Notes under the pieces: model-generated | Seen by the model: the letters and a program-made list of their open reading frames with translations, nothing else | What the model was told of the DNA's origin: nothing | Databases searched by the model: none | In this document: positions 7,108-14,385 of the stretch, one piece after another | How the letters are laid out: each line of letters opens with the position of its first letter | Position numbering within the stretch: position 1 is the stretch's first letter | Origin: Duncaniella sp. | GTDB taxonomy: Bacteria; Bacteroidota; Bacteroidia; Bacteroidales; Muribaculaceae | DNA: 30,607 bases | NCBI RefSeq assembly: GCF_029054785.1 | Contig: NZ_JAIDEN010000099.1 | Span: 1-30,607 of the forward strand | Direction: 5' to 3' | Made by a program: the position numbers and the translations under genes

Positions 7108-8979
7108 CTACCCTAATGTCAGGCCGAGATCGTCGATGAAGCCCCGGAGGGCGGGAATATTTTCAACCATGTGGTTCAGGACCTCGCGCTCGTTCCATGT
7201 GTGGGGCGATGCGGCTCCCTGGTTGATTTCAACAACAAGAGAGAAGTGGTCGTTTGAAAGCTCGTCGCGCACGGCCTGAAGAAGCGCAGGAAAAGCCTGC
7301 TCCACGGTCTGGCGCTGCATTTCATTCTCCACCATTATCTTATAGGTGTGACCCTCCTGAGGAGCCGGGAAAGAGGCTCGCATGGTGTTGATCAGAATGT
7401 GTTCGGTCGGATGGGCCTGCATGAAATTCTGCCAGGCCTTGTTGAGCTGCTCGCGGCTGTAAGGCTCGTTGCGTTTAGGCATTGTCACGCCTGCGCCCTG
7501 CTGCACCTGGGCCGTCTGCGCGGCATCTCTCGAATGATTAATGGAGAAAGTGCCTGTGGACCGCTTGAGAGGCTTTTTCAGAGGCGTCATCGGACGCGGG
7601 GCTGCATTATATGAAGCAGCTGGAGCTGAAACAGCTGTCGGCTGCGGCGCGGGAGCCTGGGCATAAGCCGCCGGACGCGGAGCTGCTGCCTGAACAGGCT
7701 GCATGGCAGGAGCCTGACGGGAACCGGAAACAGGAGCGGCGGCATTCTGCGCCACAGAAGCCGATACTGCCCCACCCTGCTGGCCGCCTGCCTGGGCCGG
7801 TGCCGCTTGTGGCTGTGACTGGGGAGAGGCGCCGGGATTTATTTTCTGTAACTGCCCCTCGCCCTGGGCGCCGTTATCGTGGGAGGGGCTTAGCAATTGG
7901 CATATCTTGGCAAGAGTCAGTTCTATGAGGAACTGCTTGTTGGAGGCTGTGCGATAGTTCAGATCCGCTTCATTGCAGAGATTCATGGCCCTGTAAATGA
8001 AGTCAGGCGAGCATTTCGCTGCGGTCCCGGCCATAGCTTTGCGGGCCTCGTCGTCGGCTTCGAGAAGCACGATGGTCGAGGGATCGCGGGCAACCATAAG
8101 ATCACGCATGTAATCCCCTAAGCCGTTGATGAAGAAATGCGAGTCGAAACCACGGTCACGGATCTCCTTATAGATCAGCCAGGTGTCCAGCACCTTGCCT
8201 TCAAGGAAACAGTCAAGCAGACGGTTGTAGTAGTTATAGTCAAGGACGTTGAGATTGTCGATGGCACTCTGATAGGTGATGTTGCCCCTTGAAGAAGCGG
8301 CCACCTGGTCGAAGATCGAAAGCGCGTCACGCATGGCGCCATCAGCCTTGCGGGCTATGATGTTGAGAGCTGCCGGATCGGCTGTAATCCCCTCTTTTGA
8401 AGCCACATAAGAAAGATGGTCGATCATATCACGCACCGTTATACGCTTGAAATCGTAGATCTGGCAGCGTGAGAGGATGGTCGGAATGATCTTGTGCTTC
8501 TCGGTTGTCGCAAGAATGAAAATCACATAGGAAGGCGGCTCTTCCAAGGTCTTGAGAAAGGCATTGAAAGCCGCAGGCGAAAGCATGTGGACCTCATCGA
8601 CGATAAAGACTCTGTATGAACCCTGTGACGGCGGGATCTGCACCTGCTCCACAAGCTGACGGATGTCATCGACACCGTTGTTTGAAGCGGCGTCAAGTTC
8701 GATGATATTGAGTGAGTTGCCCTCGTTGAACGCCCGGCAGCTGTCACACTCGTTACAGGCCTCCCCGTCGGGTGTCGGATTGGCACAGTTGATTGTCTTG
8801 GCGAAAATTCGTGCGCATGAAGTCTTGCCGACACCGCGCGAGCCACAGAAAAGATAGCTGTGAGCCAGCCTGTGGGTCGCGATAGCATTCTTCAGTGTCG
8901 CTGTCAGAGCCTGCTGACCTACCACACTGTCGAACGTTGACGGACGATACTTTCTTGCTGAAACTATGTAGTTTTCCAT
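7108..8979 (-). CDS. dnaX: DNA polymerase III subunit gamma/tau
   Basis: The clamp-loader ATPase of the replicative polymerase. The 623-residue protein starts MENYIVSARKYRPSTF, the usual DnaX N-terminus. It has a Walker A loop GSRGVGKT (residues 46-53), a zinc module with Cys65, Cys75, Cys78 and Cys81, a Walker B region IVDEVHMLS, and the motif LKTLEEPP. After about residue 370 comes a long Pro/Ala/Gln-rich linker and then a C-terminal domain, as in tau. The open frame runs 23 codons further upstream, but homologous sequence begins at the ATG at 8979. A promoter (8985-9016) ends 5 nt before this ATG, which suggests a leaderless mRNA. I found no convincing slippery site for a shorter gamma form. 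It is divergent from the ATPase/DUF234 gene and convergent with ppiD. Confidence 0.96.
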   Translation of the reverse strand: MENYIVSARKYRPSTFDSVVGQQALTATLKNAIATHRLAHSYLFCGSRGVGKTSCARIFAKTINCANPTPDGEACNECDSCRAFNEGNSLNIIELDAASNNGVDDIRQLVEQVQIPPSQGSYRVFIVDEVHMLSPAAFNAFLKTLEEPPSYVIFILATTEKHKIIPTILSRCQIYDFKRITVRDMIDHLSYVASKEGITADPAALNIIARKADGAMRDALSIFDQVAASSRGNITYQSAIDNLNVLDYNYYNRLLDCFLEGKVLDTWLIYKEIRDRGFDSHFFINGLGDYMRDLMVARDPSTIVLLEADDEARKAMAGTAAKCSPDFIYRAMNLCNEADLNYRTASNKQFLIELTLAKICQLLSPSHDNGAQGEGQLQKINPGASPQSQPQAAPAQAGGQQGGAVSASVAQNAAAPVSGSRQAPAMQPVQAAAPRPAAYAQAPAPQPTAVSAPAASYNAAPRPMTPLKKPLKRSTGTFSINHSRDAAQTAQVQQGAGVTMPKRNEPYSREQLNKAWQNFMQAHPTEHILINTMRASFPAPQEGHTYKIMVENEMQRQTVEQAFPALLQAVRDELSNDHFSLVVEINQGAASPHTWNEREVLNHMVENIPALRGFIDDLGLTLG

Positions 8980-8984
8980 ACTCA

Positions 8985-9016
8985 CAAATTTACATACTAT
9001 TATCCGTTTTTCCAAA
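8985..9016 (-). promoter_or_regulatory. Promoter of dnaX, abutting the start codon
   Basis: Minus strand: TTTG (9013-9016), 20-nt spacer, TAAATTTG (8985-8992), then 5 nt, then ATG. With the usual 4-7 nt from -7 box to transcription start, the transcript would begin at or next to the ATG. Confidence 0.8.
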
Positions 9017-9103
9017 CCCCGACTCCGGCAAACCAACCCCAAAACCATTCTTACGGCTCAAAATTTTGTTATCTCTCTACATTTTGCCTTCTCTCTTCTT
9101 TTA

Positions 9104-9144
9104 CCAAATTTCGCCACGGCGAAAATAACCACGGCGAAATTTGG
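9104..9144. promoter_or_regulatory. Operator-like inverted repeat, upstream copy
   Basis: CCAAATTTCGCC (9104-9115) and GGCGAAATTTGG (9133-9144) are perfect 12-bp inverted arms. An inner dyad TTTCGCC-AC-GGCGAAA lies at 9109-9124. The right arm overlaps the -33 box of the ATPase gene (TTTG 9140-9143). Positions 9118-9142 are repeated exactly at 9185-9209. Confidence 0.75.
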
Positions 9145-9171
9145 TTTGTCGGCCACATTATCCTATCTTTG
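9140..9171 (+). promoter_or_regulatory. Promoter of the ATPase/DUF234 gene
   Basis: TTTG (9140-9143), 20-nt spacer, TATCTTTG (9164-9171). The transcription start would be near 9176, leaving a leader of about 60 nt that contains the second operator-like copy. Confidence 0.75.
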
Positions 9172-9174
9172 CAA

Positions 9175-9209
9175 AAATAACCGTGGCGAAAATAACCACG
9201 GCGAAATTT
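9175..9209. promoter_or_regulatory. Operator-like repeat, downstream copy
   Basis: Positions 9185-9209 are an exact 25-nt copy of 9118-9142 (GGCGAAAATAACC followed by ACGGCGAAATTT). It is preceded by a further partial unit (AAATAACCGTGGCG), giving a tandem with 15-nt period. It lies in the 5' leader of the ATPase gene. Confidence 0.75.
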
Positions 9210-9234
9210 AAAATAGATTTAAAAGCAGCAACTT

Positions 9235-10572
9235 ATGAAATTTTATAATCGTGAACGTGAGTTACGGCAACTCTCAGAAATCAGAGAACGTTCGTTCGGT
9301 AACCATTCGCAAATGACCGTCATAACAGGCCGTCGGCGCATCGGAAAGACCAAACTGATACTGAAAAGCTGTGACTCTACTCCGACAGTCTACCTCTTTG
9401 TAAGCCGCAACAGCGAGGCTACCCTGTGCCAACAGTTTTCAGAGTCGCTGCGGCGGTCGCTGGATTGCTATGTGCCTGACGGAATCACCTCCTTTGTACA
9501 GTTGTTTGAGCAGATTATGGTCATCGGTAAGACAACAGCATTCAACCTTGTGATTGACGAATTTCAGGAGTTTTTCAATATAAATCCCGCCATATTCAGC
9601 GGCATACAGGATGTGTGGGACAGATACAAGGACATCACGAATGTCAATTTCATAGCATCAGGATCGGTTTATACTCTCATGCACCGGATATTCATGGATT
9701 ACAAAGAGCCTCTTTACGGCAGATGTGACACCATCATCCGTCTGCGGCCGTTCTCGACCGGAGTGCTCCGCGAGATTCTTTCAGACTATTTTCCGCAACA
9801 CAGCAACGATGATCTGCTCGCACTCTACACAATCACCGGTGGCGTACCAAAATACATCGAACTGCTGATGGACCGCGGTGCATTCTCCGTCGATGCCATG
9901 ATCGGTCAAGTGATGGAAGAGAACTCCATCTTCCTTGAAGAAGGCACGATACTGCTCACTCAGGAATTCGGCAAAAAATACGGAAATTATTTCTCTATCC
10001 TCTCGGCTATTGCCTCAGGACGGAACACAGCCGCGGAAATATCCCAGTCAGTCGGTGATGCAAGTCTCGGAGGGATGCTCATGCGCCTGGAGGAAGACTA
10101 TGAGCTGATTTCAAAGAAGCGCCCGGTGCTGTCGAAAGAGCGCAGTCAGAACGTGCGCTATGAAATCGCCGACAATTTCCTGCGTTTTTGGTTCAGATAT
10201 GTGAGCCGCAATCAGAATCTGCTCCAGATGGGGCTGAACGACCGCCTGCGCGACATAGCCCTCGCCGATTATCCTACCTATTCCGGCCTGACGCTTGAAA
10301 TGTGGTTCAGGCAGAAGCTGAAAGAGACCGGAGACTATAAAGAGATCGGTTCATGGTGGAACAACGCGAAAGGTGCCGGAACCGATCAGCAGGAAATCGA
10401 TATCGTAGCCATTCCCGTCGACAGCAAGGCTCCCGTCTTGGTAGCAGAGGTCAAAAGGCATGGAAAAAATTTCAAGCCTGAGCGCTTTGAAGAAAAGGTT
10501 AACCACCTGCGTGACAAAATTCTTCACGGATGTAAAATAGAATCACGCCTCCTGACTCTTGACGATATGTAA
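9235..10572 (+). CDS. AAA-type ATPase with C-terminal DUF234 (nuclease-like) domain
   Basis: This 445-residue protein has two parts. Residues 1-220 form an 'archaeal ATPase' (ATPase_2) domain: Walker A GRRRIGKT (32-39), Walker B LVIDEFQEFF (about 104-113), then FIASGSVYTLM and the LRPFS motif typical of this family. A winged-helix-like middle part follows. The C-terminus matches DUF234, with EIDIVAIPVDSKAPVLVAEVK, in which the Asp and the Glu-x-Lys are spaced as in PD-(D/E)xK nuclease folds. The biological role of this family is not established. It stands alone, divergent from dnaX, with a promoter framed by repeated operator-like sites, which implies tight control and perhaps autoregulation. 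A nuclease-associated or toxin-like function is possible but is inference. Confidence 0.88.
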   Translation: MKFYNRERELRQLSEIRERSFGNHSQMTVITGRRRIGKTKLILKSCDSTPTVYLFVSRNSEATLCQQFSESLRRSLDCYVPDGITSFVQLFEQIMVIGKTTAFNLVIDEFQEFFNINPAIFSGIQDVWDRYKDITNVNFIASGSVYTLMHRIFMDYKEPLYGRCDTIIRLRPFSTGVLREILSDYFPQHSNDDLLALYTITGGVPKYIELLMDRGAFSVDAMIGQVMEENSIFLEEGTILLTQEFGKKYGNYFSILSAIASGRNTAAEISQSVGDASLGGMLMRLEEDYELISKKRPVLSKERSQNVRYEIADNFLRFWFRYVSRNQNLLQMGLNDRLRDIALADYPTYSGLTLEMWFRQKLKETGDYKEIGSWWNNAKGAGTDQQEIDIVAIPVDSKAPVLVAEVKRHGKNFKPERFEEKVNHLRDKILHGCKIESRLLTLDDM

Positions 10573-10593
10573 TATTATTTGATATGTAACATT

Positions 10594-10629
10594 AATCGGT
10601 GCGGTTTCAATCCAGAAATCGCACCGATT
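10594..10629. terminator. Hairpin between convergent genes
   Basis: AATCGGTGCG (10594-10603) pairs with CGCACCGATT (10620-10629). The stem extends to 14 bp through a G-U pair around an 8-nt loop. Only weak T-richness follows on either strand, so termination is likely from position and structure rather than from a T-run. Confidence 0.6.
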
Positions 10630-10664
10630 GCAATATTTAAATTCTTTGTTATCTGTCGACGGGT

Positions 10665-12686
10665 TTACTTCACGGGGCGCGGAGCTTCGTTGGCCTTTTC
10701 GGCGGGACGGCGCTTGGCGAGGTTGTCGGAGAAGGCTTTGAGATCTATCGAGCCGTTCTTGATGGCCGAACGCATGGTGCGGCGGTTGGCGGAGTCGCTG
10801 AACGAACCTTTGGCACGCCAGATGAGATCTGCTGCAAGATTGGCTTTTTCGTTGGTGCAACGGCCTGCGACAGCATAGTAAGGATTGTTGACAACAGCGT
10901 CGATGTCGCCCTCTTCAATGGCCTTGAAGAGCGATTTACCCATCTCGCTCTGAAGCTTGGAAAGATCCCAGACCGGATTTGAATTGAGATAGGCCACATC
11001 GGCTTCCTCCTGAGGCGTCAGGGCTACGGGGGCAGGCTGTGTCTCCTCTCCCGGAGTTGCATCGGCGGCAAACTCCTCGGCGGGAGCGGGATCCGAAGTG
11101 GAGCCTGTGAACTGAGGCAGAAGCCATGTCAACAGCACAATCGCGATGATGACTCCCAGACCGCCCCAGAGGAACGCTCCACGGCGATACCAGGCTTTGC
11201 TGTCGGCTGAATCGTCGTCATCGTCATCATCATAGTCGAAATCAGGTCTGACAGTCTGATCTACGGGCGCTTTTTCAGCCTCTCGCCTGTCTGCCACAGG
11301 AAGAGTGGCATCAATCGGACGGCGATCCGGCTTGGCCTCATCAGAGACATTTTCAAATTTAGGAGCCTTGTGGGCAGGCTCTGAAGCCGACTCACCGCGG
11401 GCAGCCTCGAAATTCGGGGCCACGGGGCGGCTGGTGATGCGTACATCAACGTTGTAGACCTCGCTGTCGTCCTGAGTGACAAGACGGTGGGCGCGGAATC
11501 CGTGGAAATTGCCTGAGTGGAGGCGATTGTATTCAGAGGTATTCTTTTCGATCGAGATCTGCTGCTCAAACACACGTCCGTCACCGAAATCGAGGCGCAG
11601 CGTCACTCCCTGTTCGACAGGCTGCATGACGAGTTCAAGTTCCTCTGTCACAAGCATCTCAGCCGAAGGCTTCTTCAGCTTGAGTGTACGGTAGTTGTTG
11701 GACTGTACGGTCAGTTCAACATCCGTATCAGGCTGGAGATCCTTTTCAAACAATTCGATGAAAGGATCCATCGTGTTGACCGGACGTCCGTTGAGAGTGA
11801 TCGTATAGCCGTTGAGAGCCACACCCTTGGCTGACAGCACTTTGACGGGTATGCGGCGTTCGAAACGTATGCCGGTCTGCGCCGCTGACCGCACGGCGAT
11901 GGTCGATCCTTCATATTTGGTATAGGCCGACGGGGTGCCGACAATGACAGTCTCCACATGGGTATTGAAACCCTCCTTGCTGAACGAGAGTTCCAGACGG
12001 TCGCCGTCATAGACCTGCATGCTGGAGGCTGTCACACCCTCAGGGCAGACAACGGAGTAGAGTTTGCGAATCGGGGCTGTGATGCGTGGCATCTTCACAC
12101 CCGGACGCAGAGAGGTGGTAGCCGACACAACGATTATGCAGCGGTAACCTTCATAGCCCGGCTGACAGGGGAAAGAGAAGATGGATTCCAGTTCCTGCTG
12201 TGATATATAGGTTCGATAGGCCGCTTCAGCGGGCTTTTCGTCATCAGCGGGAGCCTTATAGCGCCACGCTTCAAGCTGAAGAGGCTCTGTCGGGACAGAG
12301 GCCTGGGCGAAAGCCTCGTCGACAGCTGCATCTGAAAGATTTTCCTCTTCGATGAACGCTTTTTTCAGATTGTTGAATGCGTTCATCAGCTGACGTCCGG
12401 TCAGCGAACAGCCGTCGCTGACAAGAAGAGAGATCATCATGTAACCGCGTTCGGGATTAAGGGCGTTGCGTGTGATCAGCGAAAAGTAATGTCCGAGCGG
12501 TGTCGACTGGAGTATATAGCATTCGTTGGCGTTGAGAAAGCGCTTCACTGCCGCACCCGGCTCGACAAGAGTCGAATTCCAGCGCGGATCAAAGTCATTT
12601 TCTTCAGAGGGATAGGAGTAGAGTGTGCGTGTCGCTCCCTGAACCTCACCTCTGAGAGCTACATGAAGATATGAATATTCGGGCAT
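10665..12686 (-). CDS. Bacteroidales single-pass membrane protein of unknown function
   Basis: I do not recognise a named family for this 673-residue protein. The N-terminal 200 residues (MPEYSYLHVALRGEVQGATRTLY...) look like a soluble domain without signal peptide. Residues about 270-400 are beta-rich and include LNGYTITLNGRPVNTM and LQPDTDVELTVQSNNYRTLKLKK, resembling PEGA-like or carboxypeptidase-regulatory-like folds. A strongly acidic run (DFDYDDDDDDDSAD) then precedes a single membrane segment (about 505-526, LWGGLGVIIAIVLLTWLLPQF). The last 150 residues contain short helices with a Lys/Arg/Pro-rich tail. With no signal peptide, the large N-terminal part is probably cytoplasmic and the C-terminus extracytoplasmic. 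A promoter lies at 12725-12756, so it is transcribed separately from the permease gene behind it. Confidence 0.7.
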   Translation of the reverse strand: MPEYSYLHVALRGEVQGATRTLYSYPSEENDFDPRWNSTLVEPGAAVKRFLNANECYILQSTPLGHYFSLITRNALNPERGYMMISLLVSDGCSLTGRQLMNAFNNLKKAFIEEENLSDAAVDEAFAQASVPTEPLQLEAWRYKAPADDEKPAEAAYRTYISQQELESIFSFPCQPGYEGYRCIIVVSATTSLRPGVKMPRITAPIRKLYSVVCPEGVTASSMQVYDGDRLELSFSKEGFNTHVETVIVGTPSAYTKYEGSTIAVRSAAQTGIRFERRIPVKVLSAKGVALNGYTITLNGRPVNTMDPFIELFEKDLQPDTDVELTVQSNNYRTLKLKKPSAEMLVTEELELVMQPVEQGVTLRLDFGDGRVFEQQISIEKNTSEYNRLHSGNFHGFRAHRLVTQDDSEVYNVDVRITSRPVAPNFEAARGESASEPAHKAPKFENVSDEAKPDRRPIDATLPVADRREAEKAPVDQTVRPDFDYDDDDDDDSADSKAWYRRGAFLWGGLGVIIAIVLLTWLLPQFTGSTSDPAPAEEFAADATPGEETQPAPVALTPQEEADVAYLNSNPVWDLSKLQSEMGKSLFKAIEEGDIDAVVNNPYYAVAGRCTNEKANLAADLIWRAKGSFSDSANRRTMRSAIKNGSIDLKAFSDNLAKRRPAEKANEAPRPVK

Positions 12687-12724
12687 AATCCTGTGGGAGT
12701 TATCTTATAGAGTATAATAATCTA

Positions 12725-12756
12725 CAAAAGTACTAAAAATCTCTATCCCGACCAAA
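12725..12756 (-). promoter_or_regulatory. Promoter of the 10665-12686 membrane protein gene
   Basis: Minus strand: TTTG (12753-12756), 20-nt spacer, TACTTTTG (12725-12732). It gives a leader of about 33 nt and starts right after the permease gene's stop codon. Confidence 0.78.
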
Positions 12757-12764
12757 AACAGAAC

Positions 12765-13568
12765 TCAGCGGACAAGCGCCTTGCCGAGGCGGGTCACTAT
12801 GTAGGCTCCTGTCATAGTCAGGACTATCAGAGCCGAGCACGGCACATCAATGACCGTAGCCATGAAAAGGCCGCCGAGACAGCAGAGCAGTGAGATCAGG
12901 ATCGAGAGCAACATCATTGACTTGAAACGGTTGCAGAATATCTCGGCTATCATCTGTGGCAAGGACAGCATAGACATCAGCAGCATGACTCCGACCAGAC
13001 GGATGGTCAGCACGATGCAGACCGCAACCAGTACGGTCATGGCGGTGGTGATGAAGGTCACCGGCAGACGGCACACTCGTGCAAAGTCCGGATCGAAGGC
13101 ACAGATGACAATCTTGCGGAAAAAAGCCGCCATGAACAGCAACAGGACGACCGTGAAGATTCCGAAAGCCCACAGGTCGCCGTGAGTGATGGTCAGAATA
13201 TTGCCGAAGAGAAATGCGTTGAGTTCCGGAACATAACCCGGCGTAAGAAATATGAAGAGAGTACCCAGAGCCATTCCCAAAGCCCATATTACGGCAATGG
13301 CCGAATCCTCGCGGACACGGTGATGGCGCGCCATCCATTCCACTCCCAGCGACGAGCCGACGGCAAACACCGCCGCCATGAATATCGGATTCAGACCGAG
13401 AAAATAGCCAAGTCCCAGACCGCCGAAGCAGGCATGGGTGATGCCGCCTGAAATCGACACAAGCCGACGGGTCACTATATAGGTGCCTATGATTGCCGAA
13501 GCGACGCTCAGAAGCAGCACTCCGATCACGGCACTCCGGAAGAAGTCATACTGAAGTATCTCGATCAT
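12765..13568 (-). CDS. Metal ABC transporter permease (ZnuB/MntB family)
   Basis: This 267-residue protein has about eight hydrophobic segments and the hallmarks of the ABC-3 family of zinc/manganese/iron permeases: GTYIVTRRLVSISGGITHACFGGLGLGYFLG near the N-terminus, a central DPDFARV segment (the coupling-helix region), and LTIRLVGVMLLMSMLSLPQ. It would form the membrane channel of an uptake transporter, with an ATPase and a binding protein encoded elsewhere; neither is next to it here. The metal cannot be assigned from sequence alone. The upstream neighbour (13634-14026) is a small membrane-anchored protein with a Cys/His cluster, a possible partner. The 66-nt gap between them contains a 15-bp tandem duplication. 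Confidence 0.9.
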   Translation of the reverse strand: MIEILQYDFFRSAVIGVLLLSVASAIIGTYIVTRRLVSISGGITHACFGGLGLGYFLGLNPIFMAAVFAVGSSLGVEWMARHHRVREDSAIAVIWALGMALGTLFIFLTPGYVPELNAFLFGNILTITHGDLWAFGIFTVVLLLFMAAFFRKIVICAFDPDFARVCRLPVTFITTAMTVLVAVCIVLTIRLVGVMLLMSMLSLPQMIAEIFCNRFKSMMLLSILISLLCCLGGLFMATVIDVPCSALIVLTMTGAYIVTRLGKALVR

Positions 13569-13595
13569 ATCTTATCATCAGAGAGAGTTTTTGAG

Positions 13596-13625
13596 GAAGA
13601 TAATAATACTGAAGATAATAATACT
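13596..13625 (+). repeat. Perfect 15-bp tandem duplication
   Basis: GAAGATAATAATACT occurs twice in a row (13596-13610 and 13611-13625) between the Cys-rich protein gene and the permease gene. It is probably a recent slippage product. Confidence 0.85.
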
Positions 13626-13633
13626 ATTGTAAA

Positions 13634-14026
13634 TCAGCCCTTGACCAGCATCAGCCATTCGTCACGCAGGGAGGAGGGGAGAGCTATCCCGCGTCCGGTC
13701 AGCGCCACTCCCCAGGGATAGATATCATCCGGCAGAAGCGTGTAGAGCACCTCACGGAATTCCTCCGTTTCGCTTTCGGTATAACTGTCGGCCTGACGGC
13801 CTGCAAAGCGGTCAAGCTCCTCATCGTCGAAATAGACCGGGCCGGCGGCAGGGGAGAGGCCTTTCTCACAGACCGCATGCTGACCGCAACAGACTTCGCC
13901 ATCTGTCTCTCCGGAAGCATCGGACGGGGCAGGGGAGCACTCACCCTCGCCATCGGAACGATGGGTCAGGCAGAGAATCAGTCCGGTGAGGACCGTAACT
14001 GCGAGTATTATCAAAGCGCCTGTCAT
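13634..14026 (-). CDS. Small membrane-anchored Cys-rich protein
   Basis: This 130-residue protein has an N-terminal hydrophobic segment (about residues 4-20, ALIILAVTVLTGLILCL) that looks like an uncleaved anchor. A low-complexity acidic linker with a Cys/His cluster follows (GECSP then VCCGQHAVCEKG, about residues 27-56). The C-terminal domain contains YFDDEELDRFAGR and EEFREVLYTLLPDDIYPWGVALTGRGIALPSSLRDEWLML. I do not know its function. The C-CC-H-C arrangement could bind a metal, which would fit its place directly upstream of a metal ABC permease; that link is inference. The upstream region is occupied by the MITE-like element, whose end lies only 16 nt before the start codon, so its promoter is unclear. 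Confidence 0.7.
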   Translation of the reverse strand: MTGALIILAVTVLTGLILCLTHRSDGEGECSPAPSDASGETDGEVCCGQHAVCEKGLSPAAGPVYFDDEELDRFAGRQADSYTESETEEFREVLYTLLPDDIYPWGVALTGRGIALPSSLRDEWLMLVKG

Positions 14027-14042
14027 CTGATGTGAATTTTAA

Positions 14043-14361
14043 GAGGTTGTTTAACAACAATAGTTAAAATCTGAGCGAAAGTTTTGAGGTGAATATGGCT
14101 CTGAATTGAAGGAGCATAGCGAGCTATGTGACTGAAATGAAGAGTCATAGGCGCCCAAAACTTTCGCAGGCGACGGTATTATCTTTTTTTCTTTTAATAA
14201 TTTCATGTTTCAATAGTTAAAGTTACCTGAGCCTTGGTGTCTCTTTTGCTAAATTGTTGAAATTCGTCAGTCACATAGCTCGCTATGCTCCTTTCTCATT
14301 TACAACAATTTATCTAAAAGATACACCACTCAGATTTTAACTCTTGTTTTTAAACAACCTC
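14043..14361. mobile_element. MITE-like element with 33-bp terminal inverted repeats (family 2)
   Basis: The ends 14043-14075 and 14329-14361 are inverted copies with two mismatches (GAGGTTGTTTAA... / ...TTAAACAACCTC). Inside, 14111-14133 and 14269-14291 are a perfect 23-bp inverted pair. The element is 319 bp, has no coding frame, and is flanked by TAA on both sides, a possible short target duplication. One end of another copy is at 1-83. Confidence 0.75.
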
Positions 14362-14385
14362 TAACTCTTGCTTCTGAACAACCTC
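14338..14385. repeat. Tandem duplication of the element's terminus next to the aroA stop
   Basis: 14338-14361 (TAACTCTTG...ACAACCTC) is repeated at 14362-14385 with three mismatches, and the second copy touches the aroA stop codon (14386-14388). Confidence 0.8.

Noticed and set aside
7550..7600. Programmed frameshift site in dnaX
   Set aside because: A short run (TGAAAAAGCC on the minus strand) is present, but it is not a canonical slippery heptamer and no supporting stem or early stop was evident.
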